Shown piece by piece: positions 33,201 through 42,615 of a stretch of DNA of 64,000 nucleotides. The DNA comes from Myxocyprinus asiaticus (taxonomy: Eukaryota; Chordata; Actinopteri; Cypriniformes; Catostomidae). Every line of letters begins with the position of its first letter. Position 1 is the first letter of the stretch. A program made the position numbers and the translations under genes. Where the stretch lies: assembly GCF_019703515.2 (NCBI RefSeq), contig NC_059347.1, forward strand, positions 19,986,001 to 20,050,000, in the 5' to 3' direction. The notes beneath the pieces are model-generated. The model saw only the letters and a list, made by a program, of their open reading frames with translations, was not told the origin of the DNA and ran no database searches.

Positions 33201-34344
33201 CAGCTGATCACAATGTATAGTCAGAACATTAATAACATGAAAAATTACTATTACAATTTGAAAAAAATTCAGAACTTCTTAAACTACTTCAAAGAGTTAT
33301 CATAAAAAATCCTCCACGTGCAGCAATGACAGGTTTGCAGATCCTTGTTATTCTAGCTGTCAGTTTGTCCAGATACTCAGGTGACATTTCACCCCACACT
33401 TCCTGTAGCACTTGCCATAGATGTGGCTGTCTTGTCGGGCACTTCTCACACACCTTACAGTCTAGCTGATCCCACAAAAGCTCAATGGGATTAAGATCCA
33501 TAACACTCTTTTCCAATTATCTGTTGTCCAATGTCTGTGTTTCTTTGCCCACTCTAACCTTTTCTTTTTGTTTTTCTGTTTCAAAAGTGGCTTTTTCTTT
33601 GCAATTCTTCCCATAAGGCCTGCACCCCTGAGTCTTCTCTTTATTGTTGTACATGAAACTGGTGTTGAGCAGTTAGAATTCAATGAAGCTGTCAGCTGAG
33701 GACATGTGAGGTGTCTATTTCTCAAACTTGAGACTCTGATGTACTTATCCTCTTGTTTAGTTGTACATCTGGCCTTCCACATCTCTTTCTGTCCTTGTTA
33801 GAGCCAGTTGTCCTTTGACTTTGAAGACTGTAGTGTACACCTTTGTATGAAATCTTCAGTTTTTTTTGCAATTTCAAGCATTGTATAGCCTTCATTCCTC
33901 AAAACAATGATTGACTGATGAGTTTCTAGAGAAAGCTGTTTCTTTTTTTGTTGTTGCCATTTTTGACCTAATATTGACCATAAGACATGCCAGTCTATTG
34001 CATATTGTGGTAACTCAAAAACAAACACAAAGACAATGTTAAGCTTCATTTAATGAACCAAATAGCTTTCAGCTGTGTTTGATATAATGGCAAGTGATTT
34101 TCTAGTACCAAATTATCAATTTAGCATGATTACTCAAGGATAAGGTGTTGGAGTGATGGCTGCTGGTAATGGGGCCTGTCTAGATTTGATCAAAAATTAC
34201 TTTTTTCAAATAGGTATGATGCTGTTTTTTTTTACATCAGTAATGTCCTGACTATACTCTGTGATTCGCTGCATGCCACTTTGTAAATTAAAGTACCAAT
34301 TTCCTTCTGAAACAGCAAAATCTGTACATTATTCCAAACTTTTT

Positions 34345-34405
<61 letters not shown>

Positions 34406-34881
34406 CGTTTCCATGACTTTAAGATTTTATTTTTTTATTATTCTTTTTTATTTCCATTACCTGATTTTATTTAAATGACTTGTAAAACTCTATAGTTGTT
34501 AGGTATAATATAATAAGAAACCATTTTGGACTAATGAGATACAATGTCTCTCATATTTGCTTTCAACTGCAGACCAAGCAAATTCCCTTTGCAGAAATCC
34601 ACCTCTCACCTGTCACACTTCAAAACCGGAGACCTAGGACTGGTCCCTTTCAAAACACATCCCATCCCATCTAAGATAAGACATCACTCCAGGGGTGCAT
34701 ACGTAACTCTAAACAAGTAAGTATGTAAGGTTATGGTTCATCTACATAGTACACCTGATTTTACCATGTGTCACGATGAATATAATATATTGCATGAATT
34801 GGAAAGAAGAGATTTGTTTTAGTTTATGTAACTATTTCACTGCTCTTTTATGTCTTTAGGAGTCAGTCAAGTGAACAATGA
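25938..34881 (+). CDS. cfap157: cfap157 / C9orf117-type cilia and flagella coiled-coil protein (whole gene)
   Basis: CFAP157 is a basal-body/axoneme-associated coiled-coil protein needed for normal sperm flagella in mouse. Nine exons join in phase: 25938-26080, 27560-27831, 28975-29128, 31946-32213, 32340-32470, 32617-32767, 32833-33023, 34573-34716, 34860-34881. Total 1,476 nt, 491 aa, against about 520 in human. Start MPPKKNGKR matches the basic N-terminus of the family. Then come FYRAQIRDLEERLER, DELEVQEKDL and KVASLEEF, with Glu/Lys-rich heptads through most of the protein and a conserved tail, GDLGLVPFKTHPIPS. A poly(A) signal AATAAA lies at 35222. Introns contain a mariner-like remnant, a nearly intact Tc1, a MITE and another Tc1 copy. 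The last two exons are duplicated at 39041-39347. Confidence 0.9.
26158..26233. repeat. (TTTA)n and poly-T
   Basis: About eleven TTTA units followed by some 28 T, just inside cfap157 intron 1. Confidence 0.92.
26666..26692. repeat. (ATCT)n microsatellite
   Basis: About seven atct units within cfap157 intron 1. Confidence 0.85.
27137..27196. repeat. (GA)n microsatellite
   Basis: About 28 GA units with one gtgtg interruption, in cfap157 intron 1. Confidence 0.93.
27560..27831 (+). CDS. cfap157: cfap157 exon 2
   Basis: Encodes YQHKCDELEVQEKDL, IVLYLKRTIAQKEDDITELA and LLRHELQEKKDKF, closely following the human protein's coiled coil. Acceptor ccttacag, donor CTTG|GTACAA. Confidence 0.92.
27855..28870 (+). 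mobile_element. Tc1/mariner-related (IS630-type) transposon remnant in cfap157 intron 2
   Basis: Left end gattttacgcatatctccaa and right end matching its complement (ttggagaaatgtataaaatc) form about 60-bp inverted repeats that include ctgctctcaaaacaa. The interior, around 28420-28500, can be read as VMNYGLS followed in another frame by WPNVSRSTV, like the HTH of fish IS630-type transposases. It is too decayed for a full protein. Confidence 0.6.
28975..29128 (+). CDS. cfap157: cfap157 exon 3
   Basis: Encodes GKVASLEEFSMQREKL and EIYNLEKKAVLDNDR, the best conserved stretch of the family. Acceptor gttcag, donor ACAG|GTGCGT. Confidence 0.92.
29762..31343 (-). mobile_element. Tc1-like transposon with about 200-bp TIRs, nearly intact
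   Basis: Starts caggtgcatctcaataaatt, ends with its complement, and is flanked by TA at 29760-29761 and 31344-31345. The inverted repeats run roughly 200 bp (29762-29961 and 31140-31343) with few mismatches. The transposase reads on the minus strand. Sits in cfap157 intron 3, antisense to the gene. Confidence 0.92.
30042..31044 (-). pseudogene. Tc1 transposase with a single frameshift
   Basis: MGKTADLTVVQKTIIDTL opens an HTH region, with CGRKRCTTNRE in the linker. After a frame change near 30710 come SDESKF, FQQDLAPAHTA and DLNPIENLWG, which hold the three acidic residues of a DD34E catalytic triad. The frame change is consistent with loss of two bases. I saw no premature stop elsewhere. Length with the lesion ignored is about 334 aa, normal for Tc1. 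Confidence 0.88.
31469..31870. mobile_element. MITE family A, partial copy in cfap157 intron 3
   Basis: Starts aaagagatagttcacccaaa and carries ctgccctcatgctatcccag-like and atctcagctctgtaggtcca blocks. The right half is truncated just before exon 4 (31946). Confidence 0.72.
31946..32213 (+). CDS. cfap157: cfap157 exon 4
   Basis: Encodes LKKEMLEHVAAVAAEFRRVS and a leucine heptad region (LLKENDALRAREKQLK). Acceptor gtacag, donor AAAG|GTTGGC. Confidence 0.9.
32340..32470 (+). CDS. cfap157: cfap157 exon 5
   Basis: Encodes VVHQLTEKCKQMHSELEK and YSAVCMELEALR. Too short for most ORF scans; found from matching phases and splice sites (tgaaag, CAG|GTCCTG). Confidence 0.85.
32617..32767 (+). CDS. 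cfap157: cfap157 exon 6
   Basis: Encodes QNHATVIDVLKKTKTDVKRQ and EERTLRGQLKTVLEEAA, coiled coil. Acceptor ctcacag, donor GATG|GTAATA. Confidence 0.88.
32833..33023 (+). CDS. cfap157: cfap157 exon 7
   Basis: Encodes VPKEVDSELEIIVRRNQMM and LLAVLDSAAALGKGPA. Acceptor actcag; a second AG 12 nt inside the exon would remove VWLQ in frame. Donor AAAG|GTACAA. Confidence 0.85.
33131..34349 (-). mobile_element. Tc1-like transposon, internally deleted (copy 2)
   Basis: Inverted repeats with aagtttggaataatgtacag at the left and its complement at the right, within TA-rich flanks. Same family as 2479-3700, opposite direction. It has the same loss of the transposase middle, with the junction gtgttatgg|atcttaa in both. 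Sits in cfap157 intron 7. Confidence 0.85.
33289..33964 (-). pseudogene. Tc1 transposase remnant (copy 2)
   Basis: N-terminal QLSLETHQSIIVLRNEGYT, then KKHRHWTTDNWKRVLW running directly into DLNPIELLWDQL in another frame. The catalytic Asp blocks are absent. Confidence 0.82.
34349..34402. repeat. (TA)n microsatellite
   Basis: About 27 TA units at the edge of the Tc1 copy. Confidence 0.92.
34573..34716 (+). CDS. cfap157: cfap157 exon 8 (conserved C-terminal motif)
   Basis: Encodes PSKFPLQKSTSHL and TGDLGLVPFKTHPIPSK. The GDLGLVP motif is shared with the human C-terminus. Acceptor aactgcag, donor ACAA|GTAAGT. Duplicated at 39041-39183. Confidence 0.9.
34860..34881 (+). CDS. cfap157: cfap157 exon 9 (last codons)
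   Basis: Only SQSSEQ and a TGA. Acceptor gtctttag. Followed at 35222 by AATAAA. Duplicated intact at 39326-39347. Confidence 0.75.
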
Positions 34882-35221
34882 TCAGCCTTTTTATACTCAT
34901 AACTCATCACAGGCTGGGTGAAGAAGGGTCATATTAGTAAATATTGTAATGTTTAAAATAATTTAAAATATGTTGAATACTGTATGTTGAGTACATTGCT
35001 TTCATATCTTGTCACTAGATGGCAGCATTATAACATTATACATATGGATGATCGATAGCTACAGTAGTTAGCTATACACACTAGATGTAATATAGGATTA
35101 TTTGTACATTACATAACATAAGTATTATGTTTTTATAATTGTATTATGGACTGTGATTGTATAAATAGCCTAACTGATTGTGCTATTAGAAATTTGGTGA
35201 TGTGGGTGATCCTAGAATGAG

Positions 35222-35227
35222 AATAAA
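35222..35227 (+). promoter_or_regulatory. cfap157 poly(A) signal
   Basis: AATAAA 341 nt after the stop, followed by a T/G-rich stretch (gtatttgtttttgttggtgc). The duplicate has AATAAA at 39726. Confidence 0.6.
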
Positions 35228-36369
35228 GTATTTGTTTTTGTTGGTGCCTGTGTTTCTCAACTTTCCCAGTCTGGTTTGTTAAATGTTGGCAATATTTTAT
35301 TATTATTATTATTATTATTTATATATATAGAACAGTCATCTGTGTCATTCGATAATGGAAAATTACAAAGAAAGTTAGCTGCAAAATTTTACAACTAAAT
35401 AGCTTACTGTGGGCCTACCGTCTGAAACAACTGGTTAGCAAATCCATGCAACTCAGTGGGATTACATTCACACAGAAAACATTTTCAGCGTTGATTTCGT
35501 CCCTCTTGTTTGGGACATACATTTCTCTCTGCAAACAACTAATCTCCCTCTGCATGAACATTAAGATCGTTAATTTGTAGGATGTCATCCAGTGGTTGAT
35601 TCGATGAGTCAGTGCTATCGGACTGTGCTCAATTCATGCAACAGAACTGTAGTTTATAAATAAAACCTTTTCAACCTTTTCAAAGGTTTGTCGAGAATAC
35701 CTTGCTAACCATCAGTAAATCTGTTTTTGCCTTTGACAAAGACCTAGTACTCGGTAGTTTAAAAATCATCCAGTTTCATCCAGCTTGCTAAATAATCATC
35801 CAGCTTGCTAAATATGACTTGCAAGATAAGAAAAAGGTTATTAGTCTCTTGAATTGTTATGTCTAGTTAAGTAAGGGATAATTAGTACAGTCAGTAAGTA
35901 ATAAAATTAATAAAAGTAATTAGTACAGTCAGTAAGACTAAACTTGACTTGACTAAACTTGATTTGACTTGACATGATATGACATGAAAAACCCAACAAT
36001 GTTACAATAACAATACCTGACAATGGAAAATGGCAAACAGGAGGCTTAAATACACGGACAAGGGAGAAACATGACAATGATGCATGGCGTGGCGACCTGA
36101 CGTGGTTACATGGCATGATGTGGTAACATGGTACGGCAGTATCCTGACTTGGCCATGGTAGGCGTGGATGCTGACTTGTTGGCTGTGGCAGGCATGAGCG
36201 CTGGCTCGTAGAGCAGAGGCGGGCCTGGACCGTGGAGCAGAGGTGGGCCTGGACCATGGAGCAAAGGCTTGCTTGTGATGTGGCATGGAGCAGTCTGGGG
36301 CTTGGCTGAGACATGGCATGGAGCAGACTGACGTTTGGCTGTGACATGGCATGAAGCAGACTGAGGCAT

Positions 36370-37490
36370 TATTGTGACAGGCTCAAGCATTGCTGTGACA
36401 TGGCATGGAGCAGGCTGAGGTGCTGCTGTGACATGGCATGGAACAGGCTGAGGCGCTGCTGTGACATGGCATGGAGCAGGCTGAGGCATTGCTGTGACAT
36501 GGCATGGAGCAGGCTGAGACGTTGCTGTGACATGGCATGGAGCAGGCTGAGGCGTTGCTGTGACATGGCATGGAGCAGGTTGAGGCATGGCTGTGACATG
36601 GCATGGAGCAGGCTGGGGCGTGACACGGCATGGCGCAGACTCAGGCGTGGCTGTGACATGGCATAGAGCAGGCCGTGGCGTGACAAGGCATGGAGAGACT
36701 CAGGCATGGCTGTGACATGGCATGGAGCAGACTCAGGCATGGGTGTGACATGGCATGGAGCAGACTCAGGCGTGGCTGAGACATGGCATGGAGTAGACTC
36801 AGGCATGGCTGTGACATGGCATGGAGCAGACTCAGGCGTGACATGGTATGGAGCAGACTCAGGCATGGCTGTGACATGGCATGGAGTAGACTCAGGCATG
36901 GCTGTGACATGGCATGGAGCAGACTCAGGCGTGACATGGTATGGAGCAGACTCAGGCATGGCATGGAGCAGACTCAGACGTGGCTATGACATGGCATGGA
37001 GCAGACTCAGGTGTGACATGGTATGGAGCAGACTCAGGCATGGCTGTGACATGGCATGGAGCAGACTCGGGCATGGCTGTGACATGGCATGGAGCAGACT
37101 CAGGCGTGGCTGTGACATGGCATGGAGCAGACTCGGGCATGGCTGTGACATGGCATGGAGCAGACTCAGGCGTGGCTGTGACATGGCATGGAGCAGACTC
37201 AGATGTGGCTATGACATGGCATGGAGCAGACTCAGGCGTGATATGGTATGGAGCAGACTCAGGCATGGCTGTGACATGGCATGGAACAGACTCAGGTGTG
37301 GCTGTGACATGGCATGGAGCAGACTCAGGCGTGGCTGTGACATGGCATGGAGCAGACTCAGGCATGGCTGGACATGGCATGGAGCAGAGTCAGGCGTGGC
37401 TGTGACATGGCATGGAGCAGGCCGAGGCGTGACATGGCATGGAACAGACTCAGATGTGGCTGTGACATGGCATGGAGCAGACTCAGGATC
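36370..37490. repeat. Minisatellite, 33-bp unit
   Basis: Some 30 units around gacatggcatggagcagact with caggc(a/g)tggctgt. The period is 33 bp, i.e. 11 codons, so it stays open in several frames on both strands. A few units are 24-bp variants lacking tggctgtga. Confidence 0.93.
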
Positions 37491-38072
37491 AGGGGCAGAA
37501 GGTGGTGCAAGCTCTGCGACCATGACGTGGGATCCTGGCTCATTGACCATGACATGGGACCCTGGCTCATTGACCATGATGTGGGACCCTGGCTCATCGA
37601 CCATGACGTGGGATGCTGGCTCAGTGGCCATGACGTGGGACCCTGGCTCGGTGGCCATAACGTGGGATTCTGGCTCGGTGACCATGACGTGGGACCCTGG
37701 CTCGGCGACCATGATGTGGGACCCTGGCTCAGCGACCATGACGTGGAACTCTGGCTCGGCAGCCATGACGTGGAACTCTGGCTCGGCGGCCATGACATGG
37801 AACTCTGGTTTGGCGTCCACCTCCCTCACAGTGAACGATGAACCACATATCAGTAGGGAAATGTCGATAAATTGAGTCAGACTGTAGGTACTCTGGCCGC
37901 TTGGCATCAAGGAGGAGATTGGCTCATTGAGCCCAAAGCGAAAACAGTCCTTGAGGGCAATCTCATTAAAATCAACCCTGCTGGCCAGAGCACAAAAGTC
38001 CTCAACATATTCCTCAATGGAAAGGCCTTCCTGATGTAAATGAAGAAGCTGAACTGCTGGGTTCATTTTGCG
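37209..38072 (-). pseudogene. Retrotransposon gag-like protein fused to repeats
   Basis: From MNPAVQLLHLHQEGLSIEEYV through ALKDCFRFGLNEPISSLMP: a gag segment common in fish LTR elements, whose usual place is just after a TLTP-binding leader. It is followed in the same frame by about ten 9-residue repeats (AEPGSHVMV type) and then 11-residue repeats (PESAPCHVTA type). Truncated relative to full gag; no zinc knuckle or protease seen. Confidence 0.65.
37515..37810. repeat. Minisatellite, 27-bp unit
   Basis: About eleven units of 27 bp around ccatgacgtgggaccctggc, i.e. 9 codons, directly continuing the gag-like frame on the minus strand. Confidence 0.9.
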
Positions 38073-39040
38073 GTCAGGTATTCTGTAATGATGGGCTGGC
38101 AATGACAGGCAGACGAAGACGAGATGATGTGAAGGACCCAAGTGCAGTTTATTACAATGTGAAATCCTAAAACCGTAAATCCAAACGTGAACAAAACATA
38201 AACATGAACTTGACTTAACTTGACAAAGCTTCACTTGACTTGACTAAACTTAACTTGACATGACATGGCATGGCATGGCATGACAAACCCAACAATGTTA
38301 CATTAACAATACCTGACACTGGACAATGGCAAACATGAGGCTTAAATACATGGACAAGGGAGAAACATGACAATGATAACCAATGACATGACAAAACTGA
38401 TAACAAATAAGGTAACAAGACAATAAACCAATAAAAACAAGACACATGAACATTGACGGAAACATGAAATCACATGACCAAGGAAGCAGGAACAAACATG
38501 GCATGGAAACAGGAAATAACATGACATGAAACCACATGACCTGAACAGGAACAGGAACTAAACTTTAAAATAAAAGACATGAACACAAAACATGAACAAA
38601 AACATGTCTAGACGTGACACGGAAGAAGTTCACAAATTAAATGTATTCTAACTCTGTTCTAAACAACACAATCATTTGCTGCTTTTTGTATGTGCTCATG
38701 TAAATGATTGCTAAGATATTTTCTATTGTTCATTTCAGAATTGTAAATGGTCATATGCCTGTGATGACTGTGATGTTATTGCCATGCACTTCATCCTCTG
38801 GACAATATATACAGTAATTCATCATCACCTGACAGGCAGTGTCAGTTGTTGAGGTTTCATTAGTCAGTTTCTGGCCAAGAGAAAACACAGTGGCAACTAG
38901 CATTGCCACTTCTTTTTATTTCCATGACCTGATTTTATTTAAATGACTTGTAAAACTCTATGGTTGTTAGGTATAATATAATAAGAAACCATTTTGGACT
39001 CATGAGACACAATGTCTCTCATATTTGCTTTCAACTGCAG

Positions 39041-39183
39041 ACCAACCGAATTCCCTTTGCAGAAGTCCACCTCTCACCTGTTGCACTTAAAACCAGAGAC
39101 CTAGGACTGGTCCCTCTCAAAACACATCCCATCCCATCTAAGATGAGACATCACTCCATGGGTGCATACATAAATATAAACAA
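39041..39183 (+). pseudogene. Duplicate of cfap157 exon 8, frameshifted
   Basis: 143 nt against 144 in the original: one base is missing in the cacttaaaacc region, so the reading frame of the gene meets TAG shortly after. Both splice sites are kept (aactgcag; ACAA|GTAAAT). The second half in the other frame still spells DLGLVPLKTHPIPSK. Confidence 0.85.
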
Positions 39184-39325
39184 GTAAATATGTAAGGTTA
39201 TGGTTCATCTACATAGTACACCTGATTTTACCATGTGTCACGGTGAATACAATATATTGCATGAACTGGAAAGAAGAGATTTGTTTTAGTTTATGTAACT
39301 ATTTCCTGCTCTTTTATGTCTTTAG

Positions 39326-39347
39326 GAGTCAATCAAGTGAACAATGA
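39326..39347 (+). pseudogene. Duplicate of cfap157 exon 9
   Basis: Still encodes SQSSEQ and TGA after a preserved gtctttag acceptor. AATAAA follows at 39726, so it could serve as an alternative 3' end if spliced from exon 7 or 8. Confidence 0.7.
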
Positions 39348-39798
39348 TCAGGCTTTTTATACTCATAACTCGTCACAGGCTGGGTGAGGAAGGGTCTTAT
39401 TAGTAAATACTGTAATGTTTAAAATAATTTAAAATATGTTGAATACTGTATGTTGAGTACATTACTTTCATATCTTGTCACTAGATGGCAGCATTATAAC
39501 ATTATACATATGGATGATCGATAGCTACAGTAGTTAGCTAGCTAGCTAGCTAGCTAGATAGGTGATAGAAAGATATACACACTAGATGCAATATAGGATT
39601 ATTTGTACATTACATAATATAAGTATTATGTTTTTATAATTGTATTATGGACTGTGATTGTATAAATAGCCTAACTGATTGTGATCAAATTAGAAATTTG
39701 GTGATGTGGGTGATCCTAGAATGAGAATAAAATATTTGTTTTTGTTGGTGCCTGTGTTTCTCAACTTTCCCAGTCTGGTTTGTTAAATGTTGGCAATG

Positions 39799-39837
<39 letters not shown>

Positions 39838-40393
39838 TATATATAAAAAACAGTCATCTGTGTCATTCCGTAATGGAAAATTACAAAGAAAGTTAGCTGC
39901 AACATTTTACAGCTAAATAGCTTACTGTGGGCCTACCATCTGAAATAACTGGTTAGCAAATCCATGCAACTCCGTCGGATTACACTCACACAGAAAGAAT
40001 TTCCAGTGTTGATTTCGTCTCTCTTGTTTGGCTCTGCATGACCATTAAGATCGTTAATTTGTAGGATGTCTTCCAGTGGTTGATTCGATGAGTCAGTGCT
40101 ATCGGACTGTGCTCAATTCATGCAACAGAACTGTAGATTATAAATAAAAACCTTTTCACCCTTTTCAAAGGTTTGTCGAGAATCCCTTGCTAAACATCAG
40201 TAAATCTGTTTTTGCCTTTGACAAAGACCTAGTACTCGGTAGTTTAAAAATCATCCAGTCCTAGCTTGCTAAATATGACTTGCAAGATAAGAAAAAGGTT
40301 ATTAGTCTCTTGAACATTTATGTCTAGTTAAGTAAGGGATAATGTACAGTCAGCCGGTTGTTATCGCAAAATAAACCCCAACATGACGCGGAG

Positions 40394-40787
40394 TGTAACG
40401 ATGGGCTGGCATAAGAACTTGACTTAACTTAACTAAGCTTGACTTGACTAAACTTAACTTGACTTGACATGACATGACATGACATGACAAACCCAACAAT
40501 GTTACATTAACAATACCTAACAATGGACAATGGCAAACATGAGGCTTAAATACATGGACAAGGGAGAAACATGACTATGATAACCAATGACAAGACAGAA
40601 CTGATAAGGTAACAAGACAATAAACCAATGAAAACAAGACACATGAACATGGACGGAAACATGAAATAACATGACATGAAACCACATGACCTGAACAGGA
40701 ACAGGAACTAAACTTCAAAATAAAAGACATGAACACAAAACATGAACAAAAACACATCTGGACATGACACGGAGTAAGAAGTTCACA
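40394..40787 (-). mobile_element. Solo-LTR-like copy in duplication unit 2
   Basis: Starts tgtaacgatgggctggc, ends aagttcaca, and aligns with 38084-38635 except for a missing piece of about 100 bp near its left end and a further gap. No internal gag region is present, unlike unit 1. Confidence 0.6.
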
Positions 40788-41075
40788 AATTAAATGTATT
40801 CTGACTCTGTTCTAAACAACACAATCATTTGCTGCTTTTTGTATGTGCTCATGTAAATGATTGCTAACATATTTTGTTATATATCTTGTTATATATACTG
40901 TTCATTTCAGAATTGTACATGGTCATATGCCTGTGATGACTGTGATGTTTTTGCCATGCACTCCATCCTCTGGACAATATATACAGTAATTCATCCTCAC
41001 CTGACAGGCAGTGTCAGTTGTTGAGGTTGCATTAGTCAGTTTCTGGATAGGAGAAAGCACAGTGGCAACTAGCAT

Positions 41076-42615
41076 GAAGACTAAAAAATAAGCTGCTAGA
41101 TCTGGTCTGGTCAAAACTGACAAAAAACAACATAAAACACCATTAAAATAGTCCATGTGACTCAGGTGCAACTGTATATTCCTTATGGCCTCTGAAGCCA
41201 CCCAATAGCTCTTATAAGGAAGGAACAGAAATTTAAGTGGAAAATATTCCCCTTAACATTGCTCTCAAATCTAATTTGCACTTGCATTCAATTCAAAACA
41301 TTGAAATATGTCATGTTAAGATTATGATCACTTATGTCATGTGCCATTAAATAAGTGAGACAAACACCATCCCATAATTAGTATATGTAGTTTTAGCTAA
41401 ATAATAAAACATTTAGGCCACAATGGCATAAGAATACTCATTATTTGTATGAAATTATTCTTCAACTATGATTGCTAACAATAGCAGAGTATTTATACAT
41501 ACAGTAGCTTGGTTGCAGTACAATGGCAAAAAACTAATGATGAAAGGCAAAAAGCACTCAAGGAGAATGAAACAATAAAACAAGAGGTAGAGCGTGTCAG
41601 TGCTATCTCTTGTTATAGAAAGGCAAAGGCTCAAGAAATTGACAAAGGATATTAGTTCACCCAGGAGGTCACCTCAGAAATATCCTTTCAAATCAAGACA
41701 GTCTCCTAGAAAGGCAGTAAAATGTGCACTCATGTTTTAAAAAACTGCCCTCATAAAAAAGTGCTGTCATACAGAAAAACGTCTATGTTATAGTGCATTA
41801 ATAAAGATTAAAATAGGAAATTTCACAAGCACTGTAAAAATCAGTGATTTCTACAAATGATATATTTCAAGGTGAGAGAAGGGTGAAAAGAAACTTCAGA
41901 AATGGCATTTGACTAAGTTCATCCTAGAGGTCTACTGGTTTTTCAAGAATGATATTCAGAGTTTGTAATTAGAAAGTCAAAGTTTGCTGAACTCTAAATG
42001 TCTTCTGATGTTCAGACACATCAAGAAATGTGTGCCTTTGCAGGTAACGTAACTTAAATTTAGCCCTGGACTGTGTGCATGTCATCACCGGAAAGCAAAA
42101 TTATTTGAAAATCGGAATACTTTTGATTGGAAATATCTTTTGTAAACTGCTGGAAATGCTATAAATTGTAAATACCGTAAATAGGCCACATGAGAAAGAA
42201 AATTAGGACTACTGATTAATGTCCAGTAGACCGGCATAGGGGATTTTTGAAGAAGAAAATGATACTAAACCAAGTTTTTGTCAATGAGTCTGTTTAAGCA
42301 GTGGATCTCAATCCTGGTCGTGAAGGCACAGCACATTTTGGATGTTTCCATTTGGATGTTTGATCTGGCACACCCATTTCTGGTGTTGAAGACTTTACTA
42401 ATGAGCTAATTAGTAGAATCAGGTGTGTTCGATAAGAGAGACATAAAAAATCCTGGACCAGGATTGAAAAACACTGTTATAGGAAATTATACAACTTTTG
42501 TATGAACTTCATAATCAAGGAATTTTCATTAGCATTCTGTGGGTTCCTATGCATGTAGGAGTGGAAGGTAACTTTATGCTCCACTCTTACATCTTGTTTA
42601 GATAACTGTCCCCTA
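41076..42615. other. Intergenic region with one orphan coiled-coil-like frame
   Basis: Mostly AT-rich. About 41518-41650 on the plus strand reads QWQKTNDERQKALKENETIK and KAKAQEID, charged and helix-forming, after a possible acceptor ttgcag. The next frame reads SPRRSPQKYPFKSRQSPRK. This may be a decayed exon. No partner exon was found. Confidence 0.3.

Larger units (their letters stand above)
35925..38635 (-). mobile_element. LTR retroelement remnant with gag and coding minisatellites
   Basis: On the minus strand: an LTR-like block 38084-38635 (plus-strand ends tgtaatg and ttcaca, so TG..CA), a gag-like ORF from about 38070, in-frame tandem repeats, and a truncated second LTR-like block at 35925-36085. 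The shared LTR core is caacaatgttacaataacaa-like sequence plus aggcttaaatacacgg. No pol region was seen. Confidence 0.65.
34441..38908. repeat. Tandem duplication, unit 1 (with LTR element inside)
   Basis: Starts ttctttttatttcc-like sequence at 34441 and includes cfap157 exons 8 and 9, their shared 3' flank to about 35900, an LTR retroelement at about 35925-38635, and a tail to 38908. Unit 2 repeats the same order. Identity is high by eye, for example tttcaactgcagaccaa and the exon 9 region. Confidence 0.88.
38909..41075. repeat. Tandem duplication, unit 2
   Basis: Copy of 34441-38908 lacking the internal part of the LTR element. The junction is visible at about 38905: ggcaactagcat is followed by ttctttttatttcc here, and by gaagact at the end of unit 2 (41075). 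Confidence 0.88.

Noticed and set aside
36370..37490. Regular repeats as a CRISPR array
   Set aside because: Units are contiguous with no unique spacers, and the host is a vertebrate.
36706..37875. 389-codon open frame on the plus strand
   Set aside because: It is the antisense of the minisatellite arrays. The 33- and 27-bp periods keep several frames open and no domain is present.
40923..41201. 92-codon minus-strand frame with hydrophobic segments
   Set aside because: Most of it lies in the duplicated tail of unit 2; the frame is not kept in unit 1, and no homologue is recalled.
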